Part shown: piece by piece, positions 1-8,019 of the stretch
Layout of the letters: each line of letters starts with the position of its first letter
How positions within the stretch are numbered: the stretch's first letter is position 1
Assembly (NCBI RefSeq): GCF_010668805.1
Contig: NZ_WUFT01000001.1
Location: forward strand, 558,001-622,000
Origin: Rhizobium phaseoli
GTDB lineage: Bacteria > Pseudomonadota > Alphaproteobacteria > Rhizobiales > Rhizobiaceae
DNA: 64,000 nucleotides
Direction: 5' to 3'
The notes under the pieces: model-generated
Database searches by the model: none
Told to the model about the DNA's origin: nothing
Seen by the model: only the letters and a program-made list of their open reading frames with translations
Program-made: the position numbers and the translations under genes

Positions 1-216
1 GAGCTGCTGGTCGCCGATCTCTACATGCCGCTCGACAGCGGCATTGCCTTGGTGAGCAGGCTGCGTCGGGACGATCGTTTCAAAGCGATGCGGCTCGCCG
101 TCTGCAGCGGCTCGGATGCTGCCGAGGATCGCGCGCGCTCACTTAAGGCCGGCGCCGATGCCTATCTGGAAAAGCCGCTTGACCTCGCCAGCATTCTTCT
201 CAATCTTGAGATGTAG
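1..216 (+). CDS. Response regulator receiver domain, C-terminal part (truncated by window edge)
   Basis: The frame is open from the first base and stops at 214-216, so only the last 71 residues are visible. They fit the second half of a CheY-like receiver: a VADLYMP segment whose Asp is the expected phosphorylation site, a hydrophobic strand ending in SGSD where the conserved Thr/Ser sits, and the YLEKPL segment with the conserved Lys-Pro. Nothing follows the receiver, so the protein either ends with this domain or has its output domain upstream, outside the window. Its function is unknown. It lies near other two-component genes at 690-2600. Confidence 0.8.
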   Translation, partial: ELLVADLYMPLDSGIALVSRLRRDDRFKAMRLAVCSGSDAAEDRARSLKAGADAYLEKPLDLASILLNLEM

Positions 217-689
217 GAAACGGCGAGCGCCCGGCAACCCATACTCCATTCTTTGTCCAAGCCATATGACGAACCGCAATTGACAAGGTCGAGGACGCAT
301 CACAAGATGCAACCGACGTGAAGGAAATGGTACGCAAAATAAGCGTTGAGAGAACCGATTAACCCGCGTTCGCCGCCACGAACATCAGCCAACCCCTTAG
401 CTGAATAGGCCTGTCGGCTCTCTCGCGCTTACGTCTGGCACTGCCTTACTGCATTCATGGATGTTGAATACAGGAAGAATACGATACCCAGGTAAGAACT
501 ACTGCCCTCAGTAAAATCTGCCCGTGCATCACTTGTCGTTGAGATAATTGATGATTTCCGCCTTAGATATCGAAAGTCCCCGTTTTCGATATTCGTCATC
601 AACCGTCTCGCAATTTTTGTAGCTCTTCGCGTTAAAGACGTATATCCCAAGATTTCGGGATTGAAGGCATTGGCGGGAGGAGAGGAAGA
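217..689. other. Intergenic region, no gene seen
   Basis: This 473-base stretch lies between the truncated receiver gene and the LuxR-type gene. I see no convincing gene on either strand. A reading frame on the minus strand enters from position 1805, but it is a codon-bias shadow of the plus-strand genes. The last 150 bases are A/T-richer than the surroundings and probably hold the promoter of the LuxR-type gene. I cannot place a promoter box with confidence. Confidence 0.5.
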
Positions 690-1400
690 GTGGGAATGAA
701 CAATGCCCCGGCAATTCCCTTTCACGCCGGACCGGAGCTGAGCCGGGCGATCAACCGCACCGATTTTTTCCGGCTGCTGAAGTCGGCGGCGCAGCACTAT
801 AACTTCGATCATTTCGCGCTCGCCCGCATCTCCGAGGCTTCGGCCCCTTTCGCCGAACGCGATGTCGTCATCACCAATGTTGCCGAGCGGCGTGTCGGCC
901 TTTTCATCACGACGTTGAAGGAAGCGCTCGGGACCGTCCGGGCAAAGTCCGCCCAGTTTCTGGCCACACCGGTTCACGGCAGGAGCGCACAGCCGAAAGA
1001 CTATCGGTCCGATCTCGTTTTCAACGAGTTCCTGAGTGGCGTCTTTTTGTTCATCCCGCTGTTCACGCCGGAAGGGCGGCGCTATTGCCTCGTGCTCAGC
1101 GGCGAGCGCCAGGAGCCGGATCAGAGCGAAGTCGCCGACATGCTTCTCGACGCCATGCGCATTTTCGACAAGCTTTATGAGGAAATCTTGACGCAGGAAA
1201 TGTCCGGACGGCTGACCCAGCGCGAGCAGGAAATTGTCAAATGGACGAGCGAAGGCAAGACGTCGGCTGAGATCGCCATCATCCTCGGTCTTTCCGAACA
1301 TACGGTCAATTCGCACATCACCGCAGCCGCGCGCAAACTTGACGCCGTCAACCGCGTTCACATGGTGGCGATCGCCTTGAGGAATGGTTTGGTGTCGTGA
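690..1400 (+). CDS. LuxR-family transcriptional regulator with autoinducer-binding-like N-terminus
   Basis: A 236-residue protein. Residues 1-165 resemble the autoinducer-binding-like domain found in LuxR-type and VisN/VisR proteins, and residues 175-230 form a LuxR-type helix-turn-helix (TQREQEIVKW, then SAEIAIILGLSEHTVNSHI). A GTG start at 690 sits 7 nt after a GGGAGGAG ribosome site; the ATG at 696 is the alternative. It is a DNA-binding regulator by family, with unknown ligand and targets. The next gene, 30 nt downstream, is a stand-alone receiver, so the two probably form a signalling pair. It is not a recognisable TraR/LuxR with a synthase neighbour: no luxI-type gene is in view. Confidence 0.8.
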   Translation: MGMNNAPAIPFHAGPELSRAINRTDFFRLLKSAAQHYNFDHFALARISEASAPFAERDVVITNVAERRVGLFITTLKEALGTVRAKSAQFLATPVHGRSAQPKDYRSDLVFNEFLSGVFLFIPLFTPEGRRYCLVLSGERQEPDQSEVADMLLDAMRIFDKLYEEILTQEMSGRLTQREQEIVKWTSEGKTSAEIAIILGLSEHTVNSHITAAARKLDAVNRVHMVAIALRNGLVS

Positions 1401-1430
1401 CGTTGGTTTCGGGATTGGGGAAATGAGACG

Positions 1431-1868
1431 ATGACCACCGAAACGGGCCGAAGGAACGCCGTAAAGGTTCTGTTTGTCGACGACGAATTCATCGAATTCC
1501 GTGCGCTCAAGAAGAAGATCGCGGATCTCTCCGAGCCGGCCGTCGAGGTTGAATATTCGCCATCGATCGGTGACGCGCTGGAAAAGATCCGCTTGGCGCG
1601 TTTCGATCTCATCCTGCTCGACAATCGCCTCCTGCCGAACGCCGATTTCCGTGAGACGGTGCCGGAACTGCGCGGCATCGGTTACACCGGCCCGATCGGC
1701 GTCGTCTCGACCGATATATCGGGCGGCTATTTCCAGGAATTCCCGAATTACGGCGTCGATTTCCGCATCGGCAAGGATGAAATCGATGCCCAGACGCTGC
1801 AGCACATCATCCGCGAATATGTGACCTATGACGTCCCGGATTTCTGGAAGGACGACTACAGTATCTGA
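1431..1868 (+). CDS. Stand-alone response regulator (receiver domain only)
   Basis: A 145-residue CheY-like receiver. Visible residues are the acidic pair D17/D18 (VDDE), the phosphorylation site D64 in ILLDNRLLP, T94 in VVSTD and K115 in RIGKDE. The usual Lys-Pro is Lys-Asp, and the chain continues about 30 residues past it (VPDFWKDDYSI end). There is no output domain, so it would act through protein contact. It follows the LuxR-type gene by 30 nt on the same strand and faces a histidine kinase gene tail to tail (16 nt away), a plausible phosphodonor. No flagellar role can be read from the sequence. Confidence 0.8.
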   Translation: MTTETGRRNAVKVLFVDDEFIEFRALKKKIADLSEPAVEVEYSPSIGDALEKIRLARFDLILLDNRLLPNADFRETVPELRGIGYTGPIGVVSTDISGGYFQEFPNYGVDFRIGKDEIDAQTLQHIIREYVTYDVPDFWKDDYSI

Positions 1869-1883
1869 AACGATGCCGTAAGC

Positions 1884-2600
1884 TCAGGCGATCGGAAGGC
1901 GGATGGTGAAGCGGCTGCCGCTCGCATCCGAATGTTGGAGGCTGAGATCGCCGCCAAGCGCCGTCAGAAATTCCCGCGCTGTCGTCAATCCGAGGCCGGC
2001 GCCCTGGACCGCTCCCGGCTTCGGCAATTTCCAGAACGGCTCGAAGATCCGCTGCTGATGAACCGGTTCGATGCCCATCCCATTGTCGGAAATCAGGATG
2101 AACCAATCGATCCCCATTCGCTCGGCTGCAATGGCCACATGCGGCGGCGCTTCGCTGCGATAGGTGAGGGCATTGGTCAGCAGATGCCGCAGCACCAGGC
2201 CGAGCAGGGCAGGATCGGTCCGGATGGAGGGCAGGCCTTGGCTTTCAAGCGTCGCATCGCGCACCGCCATTTCGTCGGTCAGCTCGCCCCAGACATTTTC
2301 GGCCAGCGCCTGCAGGTCGACCTCCTCCGGCGTCACCTGAGGTGTTCCACCGGCAAGGCTCATCAGTGCCTTGGTCAGGCGCTGCGCGGCTTGCGCCTTC
2401 TCCATGATCATTCTGAGGCTCTGAAGCTGTTCGCCGTCGAGCGTTCCCTCAAGGTCGTCGAGCAGCAGCTCGGCATACATGGCGATATGACGCAGCGGCG
2501 ATTGCAGGTCGTGCGACGCGGTTGCGAGAAAACGCTTGATGCGCTCCTCGCTATCGCCGGCAACGTTGGTTTCCTGCGGTCTCGTCGGGTCGGATGACAT
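1884..2600 (-). CDS. Soluble sensor histidine kinase
   Basis: A 238-residue kinase made only of a HisKA dimerisation domain and an ATPase domain. H30 in ATASHDLQSPL is the phospho-accepting His. The N-box Asn is N143 (LLTNALTYR), the G1 box is DNGMGI near 172-177, the F-box is FEPFWKL and the G2 box is GAGLGL at 200-205. There is no membrane segment and no recognisable sensor domain; the first 20 residues are polar. Its signal therefore comes from a partner or from a cytoplasmic cue. It is convergent with the stand-alone receiver at 1431-1868 and separated from secDF by a terminator-like hairpin. Confidence 0.85.
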   Translation of the reverse strand: MSSDPTRPQETNVAGDSEERIKRFLATASHDLQSPLRHIAMYAELLLDDLEGTLDGEQLQSLRMIMEKAQAAQRLTKALMSLAGGTPQVTPEEVDLQALAENVWGELTDEMAVRDATLESQGLPSIRTDPALLGLVLRHLLTNALTYRSEAPPHVAIAAERMGIDWFILISDNGMGIEPVHQQRIFEPFWKLPKPGAVQGAGLGLTTAREFLTALGGDLSLQHSDASGSRFTIRLPIA

Positions 2601-2663
2601 TGCGATTCCCGATCTTTTGGCGGAGAATTCCGAAAGCGGAATCCGGATCTGACTTATTGAAGT

Positions 2664-2711
2664 AGAGCATGATGCCGAAAACGCTCACATTTTTCGCCAC
2701 CGCGCTTTAGC
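2664..2711. repeat. Partial RIME-like palindromic element
   Basis: The stretch starting TAGAGCATGATGCCGAAAA and continuing to TTTTTCGCC matches one arm of the rhizobial mosaic palindrome seen whole elsewhere in this window (60091-60140 reads the same family on the other strand). Both arms are decayed. It sits upstream of the histidine kinase gene. Confidence 0.5.
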
Positions 2712-2721
2712 CGACAATAGA

Positions 2722-2755
2722 AAGAGGGCGCCGGTTCTGCAACCGGCGCCCTCTT
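2722..2755 (-). terminator. Hairpin terminator after secDF
   Basis: A perfect 15-bp inverted repeat (2722-2736 and 2741-2755) with a 4-nt loop lies 24 nt past the secDF stop. On the minus strand it is followed by CTCTTTCTATT, a modest T-rich tail. It separates secDF from the histidine kinase gene on the same strand. Confidence 0.75.
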
Positions 2756-2778
2756 CAAGATGCGTTTACACGCGGATT

Positions 2779-5325
2779 TTAGCTCGCTGACTTGCGCGGG
2801 CGACCCTGTTCCGGCGGGATGATTTCGACTGCGCCATCGGTTGCCGGTGCCTTCGCATGGCGGCGGCGCCAGTCGCCGAGGAAGAGCAGGATCGGTGCCG
2901 CGATGAAGATCGACGAGGCGCCGGCCACGAGAATGCCGAAGACCATCGGGATCGCGAAGCTTGAGACGGCGCTGCCGCCCCAGATCGCCATCGGCACTAG
3001 GGCGAGGAAGGCTGTCGCATTGGTGTAGAGGCTTCGCGCCAGGGTCTCGTTGATCGACTTGTCGATGATCTCGCGCAGCGGCATCGACTTATAGAGCCGC
3101 ATGTTTTCGCGCATGCGGTCATAGACGACGACCTTGTCGTTCACCGAGTAACCGACGAGCGTCAGGATGGCGGCGATGGCCGTCAGGTTGAAGTCGAGGC
3201 CGGTGATCGCGAAGAAGCCGATCGCCTTGGTGACGTCGAGCACCAGCGTGACGATGGCGCCGACGGCAAACGGCCATTCGAACCGCACCCAGATGTAGAT
3301 GAGCATCGCGAAACTGGCGATCACCACCGACAGGATGCCGGCCCAGGCAAGCTCGCCGCTGACCTTCGGACCGATGACGTCCGTGCCTTCGACGGTGGCG
3401 CCCGGATCGATCTTGGCGACTTCGGCCTTCAGCTTGGTCACCGCCGCCGTCTGCGCCTCTTCGCCGCCTTCCTGCCGTTGAGCACGCACAAGAATGCTGT
3501 TTTTGTCGCCGAAAGACTGCAAGGTGATTTCGCCGAGGCCGAGAGTGTTCAGGCCATCGCGAAATGTGCCGAGATCGGCCGGGCCGCTGGTCCTGACGGA
3601 CATCTGGATGCCGCCGCGGAAATCGACGCCGTAATTCAGACCCGGATGAATGAAGAGGATAACGGAGGCAATCGAAAGCAGCGCCGAAACGGTGACCCCG
3701 AAGAAGCGCGCCTTCATGAACTGAATGTGCTTGTCATAGGGGCTGAACGGGATCAGCGGCCGGATGTTCAGCACCTTGAGCTTGCTGCGGCGGGTGATCT
3801 CGATCATCGCGACGCGCACGAAGGCGACCGAGGTGAACATCGAGATGATCAGGCCCAGCGCCATGGTCACGGCGAAGCCGCGAACCGGCCCGGAGCCGAA
3901 ATAAAACAGGATGGCCGCAGCGATCAAGGCCGTCATATTGCCGTCGATAATGGTCGAATAGGCACGGCGGAAGCCGGTATCGATGGCGGCGAAGGCACTC
4001 TTGCCCTTGCGCGTTTCCTCGCGGATGCGCTCATTGATCAGAACGTTGGCGTCGACGGCAAGACCGATGCCAAGCACGACACCGGCAATGCCCGGCAGCG
4101 TCAGCGTCGCACCCACCAGCGTCAGGGCCGAAAAGGTCAGGATCGTGTGGATCAGCAGCGCGATATTCGCCAGCACACCCCAAGAGCCATAGAGAACGAA
4201 GATGAACAGTGCGACGAGCGCAAAGCCGACGAGGCCGGAGTAAATGCCCATCTTGATAGCATCGGCGCCGAGGTCGGCGCCGACGGTGCGTTCTTCGATG
4301 ACCGTCAGCTTGGCGGGCAGGGCGCCGGCGCGCAGCATGGCGGCAAGCGTCGTTGCGCTGTCGGCCGAGAAGCTGCCGGAGATCTGGCCGGAGCCGCCGG
4401 TGATCGGTTCGCGGATATTGGGTGCGCTCAGCACCTTGTCGTCGAGGACGATGGCGAAGGGATTACCGACATTCTGGCGGGTGATTTCGGCAAAGCGGGT
4501 GGCGCCGGCGCTGTCGAAGCGGAAACTGACGACCGGCTCGTGCGTGTTCGGGTCGAAGCTGACGCGGGCATCGGAAAGGCGGTCGCCGGAGAGTTCGACG
4601 CGGTCGAGAACAGCATAGGACCGGCCTTCTTCATCCTGCATCATGGTGATGCCCGGGCCGGGCTGGTTGTTCGGCGCCACCATGTGGAACGACATCTTTG
4701 CCGTGGAGCCGAGAAGTTGGCGCAGCCGCGTCGGATCCTGTGCGCCGGGCAACTGCACGAGCACGCGGTTGGCGCCGATGCGCTGGATGGTCGGCTCGGA
4801 GACGCCGACCTGGTCGACACGCTGGCGGATGACTTCAAGGCTCTGCTGGACGGCATTGTCGACATTGGTCGAGATGCCGGCCCGGGAGAAGCCGATGGTG
4901 ATCGTGGCGCCGTTCGCGGTGACATCAAGATCCGTCTGGCCGGCGCTGATGCCGGTGCTGATCGGATTGGCGAGCGTCTTGAGGTCGGTGACGGCGGCAT
5001 CGCTCTGCGCGGCATCGGCGAGCGTGACGACGATCTGGTTCTGGCTGCGGACGACGGCCTTCGGCTGGATGCCCTTTTCGCGCAGCACGCGGCGTGCGTC
5101 CTGAAGCAGCGATTGCAGCCGCTCCTTGGTCAGGTCCGCTTCGTCGACTTCCAGAACGAGATGCGAGCCGCCGCGAAGGTCGAGGCCGAGCGACACCTGT
5201 TCATGCGGCAGCCATGCCGGAACGCGCTGAAGGACGGATTGTGGCAGGACGTTCGGCAGGGCGATCAATAGGCCGAGAAAGATGATCACCGAATAGGTGA
5301 ACACCAGCCATGGTGAAGTACGCAT
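2779..5325 (-). CDS. secDF: Fused protein translocase subunit SecDF
   Basis: An 848-residue fusion of SecD and SecF, which use the proton gradient to help SecYEG pull proteins across the inner membrane. The start at 5325 (MRTSPWLVF) follows AAGGAA by 6 nt. The first membrane helix is residues 6-28, then the SecD periplasmic domain with the SLGLDLRGGSH motif, five clustered helices near 440-590, and the SecF half, which begins again with a first helix followed by NYGVDFRGG and ends with five more helices near 690-820. The length and fused arrangement are usual for Rhizobiales. It has its own terminator and probably shares transcription with the small membrane protein upstream (83 nt gap). Confidence 0.95.
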   Translation of the reverse strand: MRTSPWLVFTYSVIIFLGLLIALPNVLPQSVLQRVPAWLPHEQVSLGLDLRGGSHLVLEVDEADLTKERLQSLLQDARRVLREKGIQPKAVVRSQNQIVVTLADAAQSDAAVTDLKTLANPISTGISAGQTDLDVTANGATITIGFSRAGISTNVDNAVQQSLEVIRQRVDQVGVSEPTIQRIGANRVLVQLPGAQDPTRLRQLLGSTAKMSFHMVAPNNQPGPGITMMQDEEGRSYAVLDRVELSGDRLSDARVSFDPNTHEPVVSFRFDSAGATRFAEITRQNVGNPFAIVLDDKVLSAPNIREPITGGSGQISGSFSADSATTLAAMLRAGALPAKLTVIEERTVGADLGADAIKMGIYSGLVGFALVALFIFVLYGSWGVLANIALLIHTILTFSALTLVGATLTLPGIAGVVLGIGLAVDANVLINERIREETRKGKSAFAAIDTGFRRAYSTIIDGNMTALIAAAILFYFGSGPVRGFAVTMALGLIISMFTSVAFVRVAMIEITRRSKLKVLNIRPLIPFSPYDKHIQFMKARFFGVTVSALLSIASVILFIHPGLNYGVDFRGGIQMSVRTSGPADLGTFRDGLNTLGLGEITLQSFGDKNSILVRAQRQEGGEEAQTAAVTKLKAEVAKIDPGATVEGTDVIGPKVSGELAWAGILSVVIASFAMLIYIWVRFEWPFAVGAIVTLVLDVTKAIGFFAITGLDFNLTAIAAILTLVGYSVNDKVVVYDRMRENMRLYKSMPLREIIDKSINETLARSLYTNATAFLALVPMAIWGGSAVSSFAIPMVFGILVAGASSIFIAAPILLFLGDWRRRHAKAPATDGAVEIIPPEQGRPRKSAS

Positions 5326-5408
5326 GTTGTATTCCTTAGATAATCGGGGGCCGGCGCTCGGGCGCTGGCGGCATGTCGTCAGATGTCGGAAGCGCCTCGG
5401 CGCAAACG

Positions 5409-5789
5409 TCAGGCAGCAGCCGGCGGTGCGCGCGGCTGATGGGTCCTGGAGACCGCGGCATGAAGCGGAGCTTCGGATGCCGGAAAAGCGGCCGATATGT
5501 TCCATCCGGCGAAATCGACAACCGGGGCAGCGACAAGGGCGGGCGATCCGGCATCATGAGCTGCCTGCTTCGGCGCAAGCCTGCGCTCGGTGGCGAGCAG
5601 CCCGCGCACGGCATCGCGCGCAGTCAGCTGCGGCGGCTGCGGATCACGGCCGGAGGAGGAAAGCGTATTGACGGCAGCGGCCGGCGAGATGACCAGATTG
5701 CCGCCGAAAAGCAGGCCGAGATAGGCAAGGATGGCGACGAGGAGAGAAGCGGCGACACGGTTGGTCAGACGGTGCTGATCCAGCTCCAT
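5409..5789 (-). CDS. Hypothetical single-pass membrane protein
   Basis: A 126-residue protein from the ATG at 5789 (MELDQHRL), with a GGAGAGG stretch directly before it; a TTG at 5828 is an alternative. Residues 10-35 hold one hydrophobic helix (VAASLLVAILAYLGLLFGG). The rest is Ala/Pro-rich and of low complexity, ending in a proline-alanine tail. I recognise no domain. It lies between the antiporter gene (54 nt upstream) and secDF (83 nt downstream) on the same strand, so it may be co-transcribed with them. The function is unknown. Confidence 0.55.
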   Translation of the reverse strand: MELDQHRLTNRVAASLLVAILAYLGLLFGGNLVISPAAAVNTLSSSGRDPQPPQLTARDAVRGLLATERRLAPKQAAHDAGSPALVAAPVVDFAGWNISAAFPASEAPLHAAVSRTHQPRAPPAAA

Positions 5790-5843
5790 CCTCTCCGTCC
5801 CGGCGATGTCACTCCCGTATCGGCTCAAAAGCGCGCCAATCTC

Positions 5844-7661
5844 TCATTCTCTTTGCGGCGGAGCGTTATCCGCCGGGATAATTGTATCAGGCCCACGCTC
5901 GTCTTCATAGGGCACACTCTCATGATGCACTTGGGCGAGCCGGTCAACCATTCCAAGCGCGATTTCACGCTCGCCCATGATGACGGTGTCGGCGCCATAG
6001 TGCTTCAATTCATCGACCTCGGCGTCGGAATGGGCGCGGGCGACGATGAGGATCGACGGATTGACGCTGCGCGCCTGCTCGGCGATGCGGCAAGCCTCGA
6101 AGGCGTTCGGGATGGCGATGGCAATGCTGCGGGCGCCGGAAAGGTTGGCGAGGTCGAGCGTTTCCCGCATCACCGCATTGCCCATCAGGGTTTCAATACC
6201 CTGAGCCTTCAACTCACCGATGCGCTTGTCGGAATCCTCGATGACGAGGAAAGGTGTGGCTGACGATTTGAGATTCTGCCCGACGATGCTGCCAACCCGC
6301 CCGTAGCCGACGAGGATGGCGTGGCCGCTGAGAGCGGTCGGGTGCACCTCGTCGTCTTCCGGCGGCACCTCTTCCTGGGCTGCGATCGCATCTGCAGCGG
6401 GAGGAGCGGCCGCCGCCTCTTCCCGCTTTGCCCCGTCCCGCGGCGGCCGCACGCGGTCGCAGAGGAAGAACAGCAGCGGATTGAGGATGATCGAGATGAT
6501 GGCGCCGGCAAGGATCAGATCACGGCCTTCCTCCGGCAGTAGCCCGAGTTCGACGCCGAGGGCGGCGAGGATGAAGGAGAATTCGCCGATCTGGCCGAGG
6601 CTGGCCGAAATCGTCAGCGCCGTGCTGAGCGGCTTCTTGAAGGCGAGCACGATCAGAAGGGCGGCGACGGATTTGCCGATAACAATGATGAAGAGGGTGG
6701 CGAGGATCGGCAGCGGCTTGTCGATCAGGATGTTCGGATCGAACAGCATGCCGACCGAGACGAAGAAGAGCACGGCAAAGGCGTCGCGCAGCGGCAGGCT
6801 TTCCTGTGCGGCGCGATGGCTGAGCTCGCTTTCGGCAAGCACCATGCCGGCAAAGAAGGCGCCGAGCGCCAGCGACACGCCGAAGAGCTTTGCCGCTCCG
6901 AAAGCGACGCCGAGCGCGATCGCCAGCACACCGAGCCGGAACAGCTCGCGCGACCCGGTATGGGCGATGCGGTGCATCGTCCATGGAATGAGCTTGCGGC
7001 CGAAGATCAGCATCAGCGCCACGAACAGCGCCACCTTCACCAGCGTCATGGCGATCATGCCGCCGATGCCGAGATCGAGGCCCAACAGGCGGTTCAGCCC
7101 GGCCGAGAGCGGCTCGACAGGCGCGTGACCCTCACCGCCGATGCTGGCTGCGGCCGGGATCAGCACCAGCGCCAGCACCATGGCGAGATCCTCGACGATC
7201 AGCCAGCCGACGGCGATCCTGCCGCGCTCCGTTTCGACCAGGCGCCGCTCCTGCAGCGCTTTCAGCAGCACCACGGTTGAAGCGACCGAAAGCGCCAGGC
7301 CAAAGACCAGGCTGCCGCCGGTCGGCCAGCCCATGAAGGCGCCGAGCCCCCAGCCGAGCAGCGTCGCAAAGGCGATCTGCGCAATTGCGCCGGGCACGGC
7401 GATGCCGCGCACCGACAGCAGGTCTTTCAGCGAAAAGTGCAGGCCGACGCCGAACATCAGCAGGATGACGCCGATTTCGGCAAGTTCCGGCGCCAGGCTT
7501 TGATCCGCCACATAACCCGGCGTATGTGGTCCCACAAGCACGCCGGCAATCAGATAGCCCACCAGCGGCGGCATCCGCAGCCGATGGGCAAGCGCGCCGA
7601 AGACGAAAGCCAGCACGAGGCCGCCGACGATTGTCGAAATCAAGGGCGTATCGTGTGGCAT
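5844..7661 (-). CDS. ybaL: CPA2-family cation:proton antiporter with TrkA-N domain (YbaL/KefB type)
   Basis: A 605-residue inner-membrane antiporter. The start at 7661 (MPHDTPL) follows GGGAGAC; a longer frame begins at 7694 without a good ribosome site. Residues 1-390 are a bundle of about 12 hydrophobic helices of the Na+/H+ exchanger type (LRMPPLVGYLIAGVLVGP is typical). A charged linker follows, then a TrkA-N/RCK NAD-binding domain (GYGRVGSIVGQNL near 460). The family exchanges K+ or Na+ for protons. The name ybaL rests on architecture only; KefB/KefC-type is the alternative. The gene is divergent from a small HTH gene. Confidence 0.85.
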   Translation of the reverse strand: MPHDTPLISTIVGGLVLAFVFGALAHRLRMPPLVGYLIAGVLVGPHTPGYVADQSLAPELAEIGVILLMFGVGLHFSLKDLLSVRGIAVPGAIAQIAFATLLGWGLGAFMGWPTGGSLVFGLALSVASTVVLLKALQERRLVETERGRIAVGWLIVEDLAMVLALVLIPAAASIGGEGHAPVEPLSAGLNRLLGLDLGIGGMIAMTLVKVALFVALMLIFGRKLIPWTMHRIAHTGSRELFRLGVLAIALGVAFGAAKLFGVSLALGAFFAGMVLAESELSHRAAQESLPLRDAFAVLFFVSVGMLFDPNILIDKPLPILATLFIIVIGKSVAALLIVLAFKKPLSTALTISASLGQIGEFSFILAALGVELGLLPEEGRDLILAGAIISIILNPLLFFLCDRVRPPRDGAKREEAAAAPPAADAIAAQEEVPPEDDEVHPTALSGHAILVGYGRVGSIVGQNLKSSATPFLVIEDSDKRIGELKAQGIETLMGNAVMRETLDLANLSGARSIAIAIPNAFEACRIAEQARSVNPSILIVARAHSDAEVDELKHYGADTVIMGEREIALGMVDRLAQVHHESVPYEDERGPDTIIPADNAPPQRE

Positions 7662-7740
7662 TGCTGTCTCCCGATCTGGAAATCCCGTTTGCAATATGAC
7701 ATATATGGTCTATGTCGACCAATATGGGTAAATTAGGATT

Positions 7741-7995
7741 ATGGGTCAAGGCGCAAGGGAAACAATTCTCACTCCCGCACTCTGCCGCGCGGCGCGCGGA
7801 TTGCTCGATTGGACCCAGACCGATCTTGCCGACAGAGCCGCCGTCTCGCGCAGTACCATCCGCGATTACGAGGGGCGCCACCACGATATCCACCGCGCGA
7901 CGGAGGCGCAGCTGCGCCTCGCCTTCGAGGACGGCGGCGTCAAATTCGTCGAGATTGATGGGGCGGGTACCGGCCTCTGCCTGTCCACGCCATAA
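7741..7995 (+). CDS. Small HTH (XRE-type) transcriptional regulator
   Basis: An 84-residue protein with one helix-turn-helix at about residues 13-48 (ARGLLDWTQTDLADRAAVS, then STIRDYE), followed by a short tail (AQLRLAFEDGGVKFVE) common in small rhizobial XRE proteins. The start at 7741 is ATG. It is transcribed away from the antiporter gene across a 79-nt shared promoter region, so it may control that gene, itself, or both. It is convergent with the glycosyltransferase gene (24 nt between stops). The ligand and target are unknown. Confidence 0.75.
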   Translation: MGQGARETILTPALCRAARGLLDWTQTDLADRAAVSRSTIRDYEGRHHDIHRATEAQLRLAFEDGGVKFVEIDGAGTGLCLSTP

Positions 7996-8019
7996 TTCCT
8001 CAAATCGGAATCGATCGAC

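Noticed and set aside
429-1805. A 458-codon minus-strand open frame opposite the LuxR-type and receiver genes
   Set aside because: It has no ribosome site, shows no domain, and mirrors the codon bias of two well-supported plus-strand genes.
3478-5271. A 597-codon plus-strand open frame opposite secDF
   Set aside because: The product is a low-complexity Asp/Gly/Ala/Arg chain typical of the antisense of a GC-rich gene, and secDF is certain.
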